Assembly (NCBI RefSeq): GCF_910592395.1
Contig: NC_088313.1
Location: forward strand, 9,364,501-9,428,500
Direction of reading: 5' to 3'
DNA: 64,000 nucleotides
Origin: Lineus longissimus
Taxonomy: Eukaryota > Nemertea > Pilidiophora > Heteronemertea > Lineidae
Of the stretch, positions 52,673 through 64,000 are shown piece by piece. A program made the translations under genes and the position numbers. Numbering within the stretch: the first letter of the stretch is position 1; every line of letters starts with the position of its first letter. Below the pieces are notes generated by a model. The model was not told the DNA's origin and did not search any database. It saw nothing but the letters and a program-made list of their open reading frames with translations.

Positions 52673-53909
52673 TCACTCAATGTCAATTTCGTGTTCAGCA
52701 ATGTCCACCAATTCAAGTCCTGGCTCCTGTTCGTCCTCCTCCTCGTCCAAAGCATTCAGGGGCCCAGCGTCGATGGGTGCAGGGCGGAATGCAGCCTCAA
52801 ATCCGTTTACGATAACCTGCTGATCTACAGCTTCTAGGCTTGGCTTACAATGTTCACAACGTCTCTTAGTCCTATCCTATCGCAGGAATGAATTGAAGAA
52901 TGCCAGCCATCTCAGTCACTCTCATGCCAAAGCCTTCCGTTTGATGGACACGGTATCGGTCTGCAAGGAGAAGAAACTGGTCGGGCTGCTGCTCAGTGAC
53001 GTGCGGTTCGAAAACTTCATCGAGCCAGTGAAGAACAGTTTCCTCCTTCATCCATCCCGTCGCAGAGGAGGTCACCTTGACGTTGGCAGGCAAGTCTTCT
53101 TGCAGTAAGGCATTCAGCTGACGGACAAAGCCTCTTCTTGGGAACGTAACGTGGGCATCTAATTTTCCGCCAGTTGCTGTGATGCAAAGCGTGACTGTAC
53201 ACCCCAGTTTGGTGTTGGACCTTGATGTTCGGACGTCGATGGACTGGGCTCCCTTGGTATTTGCAGTGTACATCGGTCGGATCTCAAAAAGGAGAAACGT
53301 CTGGTCCATATTGAACACGACTCTCATCTGGATGTTGAAACGGTCGATGGTACCAGTTGCATCATTTCGGAAGACTTCAACTCGGGCTGCAGCATCAGCA
53401 GGCAACGTCGTGGTGTTCTTGTTAGTCTTTCGCAAGGTGATCCTCTTCCGCTTCATAAAACCTTCTACCCAGCCAACGGATGCATGGAAATCATGGTACA
53501 CGGGTCTTGCTTGGACTATGGCCTGTCTCCGGTTCTCTGGTGTCTCATTCCACCATTCATCAAATATCGTCATGGCTTTCTCTTGTATGTCCTGGATAGC
53601 AAGAGGAAGGCGGCGCTCTCGAACTTGCAGGAACCATTCATGGATACGATCTTCAACCAATGGCCAGAGACCAACCAGTCGCTCTTTCACAGTTCTGTCG
53701 CTGCCTCTGCCGTCTGCTTCTTGATTTTGTAGGTGTTGTAGATGCCACTTTCGGAGAGTTTCGACTGGAATGTTGTAGTTTGCCGCAAACTCTGTCATGG
53801 TGTTGACGGTGCCATTCAGCAGGGCTGCCTCTAGGTCTCTCAGATAGGCGATTTTCTCGTGGACGGAATAGCTCCTCCGACGTTTTGGCAATGGTTCTTG
53901 AGGTTCCAT
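52673..53909 (-). pseudogene. pogo/Tigger transposase, internally deleted
   Basis: The open part (53909 to 52872) gives 345 aa. It has a psq-type helix-turn-helix at about 12-60, a CENP-B DNA-binding helix-turn-helix at about 75-160, then the DDE_1 catalytic fold with NMDQT (D202) and LLADRYRVHQT (D317). It stops at IPAIG, just where the family continues to the third catalytic Asp. Beyond the stop, in another frame, minus-strand sequence again reads as a typical acidic tail (LDEEEDEQEPGLELVDIAEH) ending in TGA at 52673. The region for the third acid is missing, so the enzyme should be dead, although its DNA-binding part could still be made. Confidence 0.82.
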
Positions 53910-54350
53910 GTCGATTATTGAAGTCTGTCTGAGGATAGGGTAGTTGGCATCGGTTTATATAGGGCCAAAACCCCCAATATAGAGATGAAGTAAAAGAAAT
54001 AGACAACATTTTTGTGCCTTAATTGAACGCCATGCATCACTCATGTCACTTCTTTATTTCACTGATGACTACACAGTTTCATCACTCATGTCACCTTTTA
54101 CATCGTGTCCAGAAATAAAGCACCCAGCGTTTTCTTATAAGGTACATTACACTGACAATGACTGATGTCTAGGATTAGGCCTGGCAAAGAATCACACATG
54201 TGAGAATGATCCTTTATTTAAGCTTAGAAATACCGAGTGTAAACAGTACAGCCTAAACATCGTTTTAGAGTAAAACAGAAAGTTAGCATGCACTTTTTTG
54301 GAATACCCTGTATAGGCGTACGTTTTGAATCATCCAGTCAATCAAAGTGC

Positions 54351-54430
54351 AGATTTTATGAACCCATGGGCCTAATTGAATTGAATTTGAATTCTTCCTT
54401 TGAAATAGACACGGTCTAGACCACTAAGCC
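54351..54430 (-). repeat. Possible decayed tRNA-derived SINE
   Basis: On minus, GGCTTAGTGGTCTAGAC resembles Pol III box A, and GGGTTCATAAAATC about 60 nt on is a poor box B. Weak. Confidence 0.3.
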
Positions 54431-54570
54431 ATGACCATGCATGGCCATCAGTGGGCGACGTGGTGCCACTCACACATTAGTCAATCGTGTTGAATAGAGT
54501 CGAGAACCACGTGATTGTGTAGGCTATGCCTTGCATATTCGAAACCGGGCTTAGAGAGAAGTAACTAGAG

Positions 54571-55064
54571 TATATGAAGAATGCGTATACCTATTTATTC
54601 ATTATCGATACACTTATAAGTATGTATGTTGCTGTATGTTAATGAATGTCTCATTTCTACGCCAAAGATTAGCTAAATATTTCTTCTTTAAATATAGGCT
54701 GGATAGTACCGAGTTCTTGCGGAAACAGGAATGAAAATATAAAATTGATATCTTTATTGTACATGTACACTCTTGGCAAAATATTTCGTTTCTATTTCGT
54801 TGAGCAAAAGGGCTTGCCGGCGGGAAGAACGAACCAAATCAATGACGTGGGACTGAAATAGGTAAACCAATGCATAGTTCACATTTTATGTATTCTTGAG
54901 GCATACCCGTATCTGACCTGAAGCAAAGATGAATGTTGTTAGCACGAATCGACGAGATCTACTTTGCCCCTATTCAGATGGCATGGTAGAACGCTTTTAG
55001 CGCATACTCTGTGAAAAAGATAACAGCTGATAATGGTCTCCATTAAAAGCTGTCAGATTTGCGA
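54571..55064. other. 3' untranslated and intergenic stretch after the FN3 gene
   Basis: No ORF. A minus-strand AATAAA at 54753-54758 lies ~310 bp after the FN3-gene stop and may be its poly(A) signal. Confidence 0.45.
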
Positions 55065-57194
55065 CTAAGTAGATGTTTCTGCACGGATGATAGCCGGCCC
55101 TTCACGAACAGGTTCCCCTAGGTACTTAGCAGTAAGGTTGAAGGTATAAGAAGTTCCTGAGATGAGTCCATCAGCTTTGTACTCTGTCCTTGTCGATGGC
55201 AGAAATACGCCATATGAACCTCCATACGGCCGGGTACTTTTTTGGTACTCGAGCTGTGGAAGAATAAAAAGATTAATGAGACTGAATTTCTGCAAGAGGA
55301 GAACTTATACAGGGTGCCACCGAAAACCACCTCAACACCCTCAGCCACTTGTGGTGTTTTGGCATGGGTGGCTGTCCCCATGTTTTTCAGTGGTAGGCCT
55401 GGGCTACAGCTACAGACATCTTTATTGAACGCAATATTATGATTATACTCTTACTTTAACACTGGTAGCATTCTGAAATTGCCACGATGAGTGAAGCACT
55501 TATTTAACTTACCAGATAACTCGTTAGACTACCAGTTTGCCAATCGTTTGGATGGTCCCAACGTAGCCACACAAATGTAGAACTTTTCGAGACCACGCGC
55601 AAATTACAAGGTTTTCCCGGTGTCACTGAAAGAGAACAAATTGTAATATAGGAAGGTGCGGCTTTCGACCAAAAATATCACGAAATACAATACTATTCTG
55701 GCGACACAATTAAACTCACGACAACAACGAATTGTTGATATCAGTGAACCATTTGAGGTTAAACAGTGCGTTATGCTTAAACATTAATGACCAAATTAAT
55801 AGAATGTAGGTCTTCTTTTAGGTCATCTACGGGGAACAGTCCAATTTAATTTAATTTCGACATTTCATTTCTTTTCGTGTCATTTATTTATTCAGGTTTT
55901 ATCACCATCTTTATAAATTTGTAGACCACGGTGTCCCACCAAGACTAAAATTAATTGATCCGTACGCTCGCTCGTGCATAAATTATCGTGGTGATTACTT
56001 TTGTAGTTATTCACGCAAGCAGCTGGGGCAACAGCGTATAATGTAATCATCCGTCACTCATTCCATTTGCCAGATAAACTGCGAATACGACAACCAATAT
56101 TAGTTATTTACGAGCGATATCGCGTACGAATAAAATGGTTTTTGTCTTTGATCGGACACCGTGTAGAAATGACTGCAAATAAGTTACAAAGACCTACCGA
56201 TTGGGTAATAAGTTGGGACGTAGATAGTGGACAGGTTACCATATCTACCGTCCACTTCCCGTGCCTGGACCTTTACAACGTACGTTTTCGTCGGGTCCGA
56301 CACGGTAAATTCAGCCGTCGTTCCGGCAAGGACCTCTGTCTGGTTCCACGCGGTCATGGCCCCACTTGCGTGGTAGCTGTGGAAGATGCGGTAACTGTGG
56401 ATCGTGATGGGACGCCAGCTTGATTGAATAGGAGGGTCAAACGTCACAGAGTATCGCTTTGGTGTCAGTCTCTCGACACGAATGTTTCTTGGTGGTCTAA
56501 GTCCTGAAAAAAGACGTACATGTATATACATACATGTTTTTAGCACACGAGATTGTAAAATTAAGAATACGGTCATTTTTAGCAGAGAGAGGCGAGAGGT
56601 GCGCGCGTGTGTGGGCGTGTGTCGGGGGGGGGGGGCGACTTTAGAGAGGAAAAGTTGACCTGGGACAGCAATCTTCGCCATAGGAGCGCTGCCGTCGCTT
56701 TAGTTTGTTATCAGCAGTAAATACACGCATCGACGTAGAGCTTGAGCTGGAAGTACTTCACAAATTCTTGCCTGTCACTGGACATCCATTTGGCCCTTCT
56801 GAACAATAGCTGTTGCTTGCAATTTTGAGAAAAACCTTGTTTTGATCATCTCTTCAATGGCCAAAAAAATCACAAAGACATATTTGCACCATCCATATCT
56901 GAGAGCTTCTGTCGATATTTGCGTATATTCAGATGGCCGCGGCAGAGTCAATCACTTTTATTGAAAAATTGTAAAAAGTAGCGAATAATTTACGACAAGG
57001 ATGAGCGCTTACGTACTTCCTTTTTCAGCAATGAAGCCTTCCGATTCAGACCAGGGACCAACTCCTTTCTCGTTGTAAGCCCTCACTTGAAAGTCGTAGT
57101 CAAAAGAGAGGGGTAGGTCAGTATACCTTGACTGCCGGAGAGTAGTCTGTGTGCGAAATTCTAAGACTGGAATACTCTTCTTGGAGTATCTAAC
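55065..57194 (-). CDS. 3' end of a fibronectin type III repeat gene (four exons)
   Basis: Exons on minus: 57194-57017, 56503-56198, 55625-55513, 55253-55065. GT-AG borders and phases 1, 1, 0 agree throughout. The first gives the second half of one FN3 domain (FDYDFQVRAYNEKGVGPWSE). The second is a whole FN3 domain (from RLRPPRNIRVERLTPKRYSV). The last two together form a third (TPGKPCNLRVVSKSSTFVWL, then the GTSYTFNLTAKYLGEPVREG strands). It stops with TAG right after this domain. There is no membrane helix after the last FN3, so this isoform would be secreted or the locus is a truncated duplicate. Upstream exons were not found in the window. The family could be an adhesion or receptor-type protein; I cannot name it. 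Confidence 0.75.
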
Positions 57195-60100
57195 CTGTAA
57201 ATGACAGATGGCAAAACGCTTCATGGTATGCATACGTTTAGTTAGGAAGACTCACGGATGCATGGGCATGGACATCGAATCGTCGTCTATGCACACACGT
57301 CAACGTTTTTCTGTTGCTAAGAAAGTTTATTTATTGTTGAATTTAACCAAACGAATAAATTTATTCAATGAACTAATTGAACTAATTCCCAACAAATACA
57401 ATCAATATGAAGTCAACTGTTCGTGCGCAATGCCAGGGCGTAAGAAGAAAGCTTAAGCGTGACACGTGGCTTGAAACGCTGCTGTAGAGATATATATACT
57501 TACTAGTACCAATTTATGGGGTTTTTATATGAGACCTTAATATCTGGCAATTTTTTAAAACCCAGTTATGTGGCATATATATATATGAATATATACTAGT
57601 AACGTCCACAGTGTGTATATGCCTCGGAGTTATGCAAGTGTCAAATATACCACGTTTTGGACACTAACTATTTCACTGGCTGCTGTTCGAGACAGTGAAT
57701 TGTGTAAGCCTACCTCTAAATATATTTCATTGTTTCCAAAATAGGAAAACCTCACCTTCTCAAGGCGCTGTAATTGTTGGGTGTCACCTACCACTTTTAT
57801 TGATTAATCTGTAAAAATATTGTATTTGTATTCTGCCCCATTTTCTCCTGTTGTATGTCTTCTTGTCTTATCTGTCTGCACTGTGTTTTCAACCGATATG
57901 AATGTATCTATAGGTCCAATAAACTTAATTATGAATTTTTGAATTTTTTGTTGAGAACAGGAACCTCATGAGGAAATGCTATCTGTGACAAAAGACAAGT
58001 ATAAAGACGGCCTAACTCTCCCCTCGGGTTCTTTCTACATTGAGCCACTTTGAACTGTATTACACGCCAAGACCCGACTGAATTTCGTTTTCCGACGATA
58101 AAGAAGAATATCCATAGGCCTGTTCAGCGCTCTTCAAGATTTTTGCAGTTAAGGCGTACCGATAAAATATATATACCCCAGTATCAAAATTGCCTCCTCA
58201 CTGAAAACTCTTGGATATATAATATAATGTACCATGTATGTTTGCACCCAAGGTTATGGTTAGGGTTACTGTTGGATTGTGATGTGCTGCCATCTGACTG
58301 AGATAGTAAGACTAATTAAACGTAAAAATTGTTGGGCTTGTTACTCTAAGGCTATATATCATACTGGTACCATATAAATCTATATATCAAGCCTGCATAA
58401 ACGTATGCCTCAAAATGATATAGCATGCCACTATCAAAACACATCAACATATAGGCCATAATTATATATGGACTACAGTTTCCATCCGAACAATTTGTCT
58501 GGATATGAACTTATTTCTAGTCTGTTTGACCATAATGTGCTGCCATCTGGCTGAGGACAGAGGTAGCTGAACTCAGTAACAGGTTTGCCTGAATGTGGAC
58601 GTCACCCCAAGGTCCTGCGAGAGAACTCAATGTTTTTCCTCTCAAAGGGCGCAACCAAACAACTCAATAATAGCCATAGTCAAAATAAAAACCCAATAAG
58701 TTGGCTCCCTAATCAACAAAACTTGGGAGGAATGATACAGAGGTTATCACTCCAGGAAGGACAAAGAGTCCTGGTTATCAATCAGGAAAGTAATTCATCA
58801 ATAATTATCATTCTTCTCTTTCACAGGAATTAGGGTGGTAAAACAGTGGGCATGTGTTAGAAGTTGTTGGCCATGACATGACAGTAAAACTTCAGTGCAT
58901 TTCATAAACATTGCCTCTAACACAGGTATGTCCCAGCCAGGTTTTCAGTAGGGCATATGCGTGGGAGTTCTCAGGCTTTGGGGTCGAATCCCAAACAAGT
59001 GCACATGGTCTGGAATGGATCCCCTGCACTATTTGTTTCCAACACCGCTTTCTATCTTCCATTGAGGCTATATTTATCATTGTACAGGACTGGACAAACT
59101 CTGGACACAAGAAATCAATGAACAGCATTTATTATCAAATTAAAGCTTTTACATGTATATCACGTACATGTAGATTGCATATCTGACATATCTTAAGCAA
59201 ACAGGATTAAATCATCCTAATATCAAGCCTTTGAGGTGGCACTGTCTGTATTTAAGATGGCACTTGGCCCAATATTCTCAGGACAATCGATGGTCTTACT
59301 CCACTGACCAGCAGGACACTGCTACTTTAATTGGAAGCTGCGCAACAAAATGATTGGTAATAGACTGGACGAAACCAGAGCACACAGTCGAATATTGAAT
59401 CTCCAATATGATAAAATGAACACAACCTTTTTGGAGCGAGCAACAGATGACAGGGCTTTCATAACCTGCTATGGACGTGATTTGAAAATGTGCACATGAA
59501 ATTCAGAAGTACTTGCCAAGTAAGCTCTCATTAACTTCCTCACGTTGTAATCCAACAAATCAGGATAAAATTGACCCTTGCTTATCACAAATGTAATGAC
59601 AAAACATCATCCACAAAATAATTCAGCAACATACTCTGTGCTTATTAAACAAGCCTATTATAAACCAAGAACTATTTGAGTGCCTTTTTATGTGTTTTGG
59701 GTTTCAATAATTGTGAATTACATGTAAAGTTCTATGCAAAAAGTAAGATCAAATGGAATGAAACTGAACCCTATCTCCAAAACACTATCCTAAATAGAAA
59801 AAAAATTGACAAAATGCTAAAGGTTATGCACATTTCTTGGTTTACAGTATTGTTATAATTACTCAAAAATAATGGAAGCATTTGGCTTTTTGTTGATGAC
59901 GTATTAGGAGACCAGAGTATGCGACTTGCATACCATGTTTGAGACACACCACATAATTAATGACGTAACCACACACATTAGGCCACGAACACATCACTTC
60001 TAGTGGCAAAGACAGGTAAGTGATACCAATACCAAAATTACTTAGGTAAGAAACACAGCTTTGTGTCAGGATTTCAATGTTTTTAAGTTCAATGTAAACA

Positions 60101-60405
60101 AAACCCATTAGAAGATATTCACAGCAGCAGCACCAAGTATGGGGGGGTGGGGATCTAAAATCTGTGAAAGAATATTTTAGCAACTTACAGACACCTGGCG
60201 AAATTTGTAAACATGTTCTGCAAAAGAAATTTTCATGGAATACATTATTTCCCACCAGAGAAATATGCCCCACAACAAAGGTTTCATTTTAAGAATACTC
60301 CACAACTTGATAGTAGAACAAGACGTTGGAACTTCCTTGATTGAGCTGAATGTGGATGTAACACACTTTAGATATACCTGGGGGGGGGGGGCTCAGTTAG
60401 CAAAT
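57195..60405. other. Gene-poor stretch, intron or intergenic
   Basis: No convincing exon. An AATAAA followed by T/A-rich sequence near 57918-57945 looks like a retroposon tail. TGTGCTGCCATCTG recurs at 58284 and 58538. Poly-G runs sit near 60144 and 60380. Small ORFs have no family signature. Confidence 0.5.
58937..59000 (+). repeat. Possible tRNA-derived SINE fragment
   Basis: GGGGTCGAATCCC (58979-58991) is a good Pol III box B. The upstream GTAGGGCATATGCGTGGG is only a loose box A. Confidence 0.35.
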
Positions 60406-62967
60406 CTAATCTTTGTTATTGTCAGCTCTCATAGCCTCGGTGGACTTTGGCAAAACGACTTTCTGTTTTCCCGTCACCAGGTTGTTCATCTTTGTTCTTA
60501 TCTGAGCTGGAGTCCTTGTTCCTCCAAGTTTTTCAGCAACAGCTGCTATTTCAGACCCTGGGGGATTCTTCTTTGCTTTTATGTATTTATCCATGTACCT
60601 GAACAATATGCCATTTTCTTCTTCAGACCATCTTGCTCTCTTAGTTTTGAACATGCCGTCGTCAGTGGAAACCATCTTTCTCTTTTGACTGCCATACTTC
60701 TGATCATCTGCAACCGCAGTAGCTGAGCAGCTTGGTTGTGGTTCTCCATCAAATGGACTGCTTCCATCGACATCATCACAAGTAAGTTCCCTGCTCTCTA
60801 ACTGGTCACCTCTTTCCAGCTGATCATTTATGGAAACCGGGGGAGGAAGTTCTTCAATGTTAATGGCATCAAGTTTCTTTCCCTGGAACTTATTGATGAC
60901 ACCATTCTCCATGGCAATCAAAACACGTGCAACCTTTGCTCGTTCAAGCACTGAGCTTTGCAATCTGTACACGTCAGTGTGGATGTTGACATTATGGCCC
61001 ATGTGGTCTGCTACCATCTTCAATTCATTGGCGGACATGTCAATTATTTGTGCAGTGGTGGCCATGTATTTCCTTAATCCCCTGGTTCGGATACTCGCTG
61101 GATTTCTGAGCATAGGGCATTTGCTCGTTACCACTCGGATTGCTTCACAGCCATCTGTGGGTGAATTAATTTCTCTCGGTCTTGAAAACACATATGGGCT
61201 GATGATCTTCCTCTTTTTTATCAAATACTCAATCTGTTCTACCATGTCTGGAGAAAGTAAGATGAAGACTTTGCGGAGTGACCTGGTACTCTTCCCCCTC
61301 ACCTCTATCAGTGCCATTCTTTTTGCCAGGACTCTTTCACTGACATCAAGAGATGCTAGTATTTCTTCATTATCCTTCTCGCTCTTTCTCCCTAGGAAGT
61401 CACTCACTTTCAACTCTTCTACCTCGCTCACTCTGCGCTTATTAAACAAGACAATTCTTGTCAACACTAGCTGACTTAGCCATTTCAGATCATCATTAGA
61501 TTGGTTTGTCCTCTGCATGGCTTTGCATATAACTGTGGAGAGCCAGTCTTTCAGCCTGACCAAATCCGTTGTAGAAGGAATATTTTCGGACTTATTGATC
61601 TTGAGCAACTTCTGTTTTCTCACACTAACAGAAGCTACATGATTATTCCAATGAGCTTCATATTCTTCCTTGAAGCATCTGGCTTCTCGCTGCATTTCCT
61701 CCGAGTCTTCTCGCATGCCCAAGCTAATCTTAAGAAGATTAGCCTGTTTGATGTAATGGCCGAGCACAATCGCAAGCTGTGGGGAACCACTCTCTGCTGC
61801 AAGCTGCTTAACAGTTTTCACAACTAATTTGAAATGTCTAGCACTTAAAAAGTAGGTTAATGGTTTCCGAAGAGCCCCCAATCCATCATTAAGGGCTTTC
61901 AGTAGTCTGCCGAGAGATCGCACCTTTTGGCGAATGTTCATGAGATCTTTTCTCCTCTGGTCTTCGATTTCACCCACTTTACTCAGAACAGATGCAGCAA
62001 ATTCCCTTATCAAGGGATCATCAAAGCATATCTTCCTAATCCCTGGGTTAGATTTGGTTTCTTTCATGGCATTGATGAGATCATCAATCATTTCACTTTC
62101 TTCGTCAGTTGAAGATGTGCGCAGAAATGGTTCAAGCATGATTCTTGCATTTCGGAGACAGTTTGTTTCAGGTTGTTCTCCACGTGGTCTGATGGGACAG
62201 TTTTTCATATGAAGCCATAGAGAATCCTTCAAAAAGAAGCCCACGCAGTATTCACATGGCAAAAAATCGTGTGCTTTTCTGTCACGTTTTTCACTTGGCC
62301 GCCTGGAAACAACAAATTCTCCCTCACCCAATTCAATGCACTTTGCATTGTGCTTGAAGTTCCCCCTATTCTGCAAAAGAAGGAGGGCATTTTTTCTTTC
62401 AACAGATTTGACAGGAGCCATGAGTGCTGATTTTACATCCGATTCATTGCAATGAACTGCAAGATAGTGAACTGAAATCTTTGATTGGTATCGCCTCTCG
62501 CAATAAAGGCAATAGTCACTTTTACTATAATTTCTCTTTTCACTTTTGCTATCGCTGTGCTGCGGAACAGTTATGTGTGCAAACTGCATTTTCACCTTGG
62601 CCTTAAGTGCCTCCCCAACATGATCTTCCGCAGCTTCATTTAAATCCATGTCTACACTGTCTGCACTATTTTCCAAGTCACTGCATTGTCTCTTTATATC
62701 GCTTTTACCATCTCTGTACCGTGGAACACTTTTCTTTGCCTTATGTTTCTCCCCATGATGATCATCAGCTTCGTTGCAGTCCATGGCTTCATCATCTGCA
62801 CTATTTTCAATGATCACAGTATCAGATTCAGAGTCACCATCCGAGTCCGTTAAATCATCGTTCGGTCCCTGCTTATAATCAGGATCCTTTACAGAATCAT
62901 CGTCATCATCATGTTCATCGTAACCAACTGTTGAACCATCACTCTCTGTGGCATGTCCAGAATCCAT
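60406..62967 (-). CDS. Crypton-like tyrosine recombinase protein, 853 aa
   Basis: A single open frame from ATG at 62967 to TAG. The acidic N-terminus (1-120) is followed by Cys/His clusters (C153, C156 with H167, H172; and C238, C241 with H253, C257). A helical region (about 270-490) comes next. From about 495 the sequence fits a tyrosine recombinase core: Arg in FNKRRVSEVEEL (511-512), Lys at 559, LRKYMATT (Arg 632), then DHMGHNVNIHTDVYRL with His 655 and candidate nucleophile Tyr 667. A SANT/Myb-like segment (RWSEEENGILFRYMDKYIKA) is near the C-terminus. This fits Crypton transposons or a gene derived from one. The frame stays open upstream to a CAG acceptor near 63012, so a 5' exon may exist. 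Confidence 0.75.
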   Translation of the reverse strand: MDSGHATESDGSTVGYDEHDDDDDSVKDPDYKQGPNDDLTDSDGDSESDTVIIENSADDEAMDCNEADDHHGEKHKAKKSVPRYRDGKSDIKRQCSDLENSADSVDMDLNEAAEDHVGEALKAKVKMQFAHITVPQHSDSKSEKRNYSKSDYCLYCERRYQSKISVHYLAVHCNESDVKSALMAPVKSVERKNALLLLQNRGNFKHNAKCIELGEGEFVVSRRPSEKRDRKAHDFLPCEYCVGFFLKDSLWLHMKNCPIRPRGEQPETNCLRNARIMLEPFLRTSSTDEESEMIDDLINAMKETKSNPGIRKICFDDPLIREFAASVLSKVGEIEDQRRKDLMNIRQKVRSLGRLLKALNDGLGALRKPLTYFLSARHFKLVVKTVKQLAAESGSPQLAIVLGHYIKQANLLKISLGMREDSEEMQREARCFKEEYEAHWNNHVASVSVRKQKLLKINKSENIPSTTDLVRLKDWLSTVICKAMQRTNQSNDDLKWLSQLVLTRIVLFNKRRVSEVEELKVSDFLGRKSEKDNEEILASLDVSERVLAKRMALIEVRGKSTRSLRKVFILLSPDMVEQIEYLIKKRKIISPYVFSRPREINSPTDGCEAIRVVTSKCPMLRNPASIRTRGLRKYMATTAQIIDMSANELKMVADHMGHNVNIHTDVYRLQSSVLERAKVARVLIAMENGVINKFQGKKLDAINIEELPPPVSINDQLERGDQLESRELTCDDVDGSSPFDGEPQPSCSATAVADDQKYGSQKRKMVSTDDGMFKTKRARWSEEENGILFRYMDKYIKAKKNPPGSEIAAVAEKLGGTRTPAQIRTKMNNLVTGKQKVVLPKSTEAMRADNNKD

Positions 62968-63842
62968 TGAGGTTTCAACATCAGGTTCATTATCTTTATT
63001 CCAATTAGCTGCAATACAGTGAAGAAGACAGATTAAAAGACAAGTGCAGAAAAATTACCCAATGAGGTGGAGAGTGATTGCTCAGGATGGGCAAATGAAA
63101 TAGTTCATTTAGCTGAAATGGGAACCATTATAATGCCATATTTGCCAGCAAAACTAACCAGCACAAAAATCCACCATTCATTATCAATCTCTGCTCACTT
63201 TTAACTCTTTTGCAAGCACAATGCTCTAACCTTCTGCTTAACCGCACCCGGTACACTTTCCAGGCATCCTCGGATCCGGGCCTTCTCAGGGAAGTTTTAG
63301 GTCAACACATGCACATAACATGTAAATACATGGAAGTGGAGATCATAATTGTGGGGCCTTAGCAGTTTATATATGTCCCACACCTGAACTATGCCCCAAA
63401 TGTAAGTCTCTCTGTCAGGGGCCAAGGTTCAGCAACCATAAAACAGTATCTCTACCCTTGAAATTGAATGTAAAACTAGATTGCCAGATACTCATCGTCC
63501 CAGAACCAGGTCATACACTGACTGACCATGTATCTTTGTAATGACAGCAGGTAGTGTGTGGACTCATTTTGCTCGATGATTAACTCCCTCTAGTCTACAG
63601 ACACAGGATGCCCCTGGCCGAGTTCACCAATTAATCGAAGTACCTGTTGCTTTCACATGATCACATGGTCATGAAAGCGGTGAAAACTACAACCAAGTTT
63701 CCATTGTTGGTGATTCATGCGGAAATAAATCAGATGCTATCTATTCTCCTTTGAAAAGGTTTACACCACTGGCTAGGATTTAGTACTAGGAATGTCTCTG
63801 GTTAGGGTGAGACAGATCACTCAATAGTGCAAAAGCATTCTG
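62968..63842. other. Intergenic stretch right of the recombinase gene
   Basis: Short continuation of the recombinase frame to about 63010, then no ORF. Minus-strand GGTTAGAGCATTGTGCTTGC near 63210-63230 resembles a tRNA box A, but no box B follows. Nothing else supported. Confidence 0.45.
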
Positions 63843-64000
63843 ATGGCAAAAAAGACTGAAGGCCACGGTGAACCTGCCACGGCAACAGAGAGGATGAGCA
63901 AACCATTCAGCGAATGTAAGGTGAGTTATGTGCACGAGGGAATTGAGGAAATCTTGCTGGTAGCCAATATCAAGTGGAATGAAATGGCCAGGGCCATTGT
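63843..64000 (+). CDS. Possible 5' coding exon, runs off the window
   Basis: ATG at 63843 opens a plus-strand frame that stays open for all 158 nt to the edge (starts MAKKTEGHGEPATATERMSK, later HEGIEEILLVANIKWNEMA). An in-frame GTGAGT at 63921 could be a splice donor instead. I recognise no domain; too short to judge. Confidence 0.3.
   Translation, partial: MAKKTEGHGEPATATERMSKPFSECKVSYVHEGIEEILLVANIKWNEMARAI

Larger units (their letters stand above)
51501..54570 (-). mobile_element. pogo/Tigger-like DNA transposon with broken transposase (3070 bp)
   Basis: Terminal inverted repeats of about 27 bp (CTCTAGTTACTTCTCTCTAA... on the left, exact complement at the right end), with TATA on both sides holding the TA target. 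It encodes a CENP-B-fold transposase pseudogene on minus. Two MITEs lie in the part left of the transposase, and a SINE-like piece in the part right of it. Confidence 0.8.

Noticed and set aside
58892-59128. 78-aa minus ORF
   Set aside because: It covers a tRNA-like box B on the other strand and shows no protein signature.
63205-63245. tRNA-like box A on minus
   Set aside because: No box B at the right distance and no cloverleaf.

Overview
The window is nuclear DNA of a metazoan, most likely a marine invertebrate. It has spliceosomal introns, Pol III 5S rRNA genes, a U5 snRNA gene family, FN3-type exons and animal-type transposons. Frequent TACATGTA and AGGCCTAGGCCT words would suit an echinoderm, hemichordate, lancelet or cnidarian. 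I cannot fix the phylum from the sequence alone.

Bases 1-40648 are a tandem array with a unit of about 1526 bp. Each unit carries one 120-nt 5S rRNA gene and one ~120-nt U5 snRNA gene, both on the minus strand. Twelve 5S genes are uninterrupted and two are split. Thirteen U5 genes are complete or nearly so, and two are partial. The split 5S genes each hold a full 9474-bp Ty3/gypsy LTR retrotransposon (5135-14608 and 27289-36762), inserted in the internal promoter with a 4-bp CTTA target duplication. The two elements lie 22154 bp apart, sit at the same base, and share the same LTR-to-LTR mismatch. One insertion was therefore copied by a later ~22-kb duplication of the array; they are not two independent insertions. 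Sequence variants also show a two-unit higher-order repeat, one short deleted unit, and a decayed right edge.

Bases 40922-51402 look like one autonomous EnSpm/CACTA-like DNA transposon with CACTCTAA ends and a TG target duplication. It encodes an 850-aa zinc-finger transposase. That ORF lies whole inside intron 2 of a second gene on the same strand, a ten-exon gene that I could assemble with every splice junction in phase. It gives 501 aa with an N-terminal SAM domain (SAMD3-like). Small MITEs and a SINE-like piece sit in its introns.

Bases 51501-54570 are a pogo/Tigger-type element with a broken transposase, carrying a nested 532-bp Harbinger-like MITE and a 73-bp foldback. After it come the last four exons of an FN3-repeat gene (55065-57194, minus), a repeat-rich gene-poor stretch, and an 853-aa Crypton-like tyrosine recombinase gene (60406-62967, minus). 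A possible exon runs off the right edge (63843-64000, plus). Most of the coding capacity of the window belongs to mobile elements.
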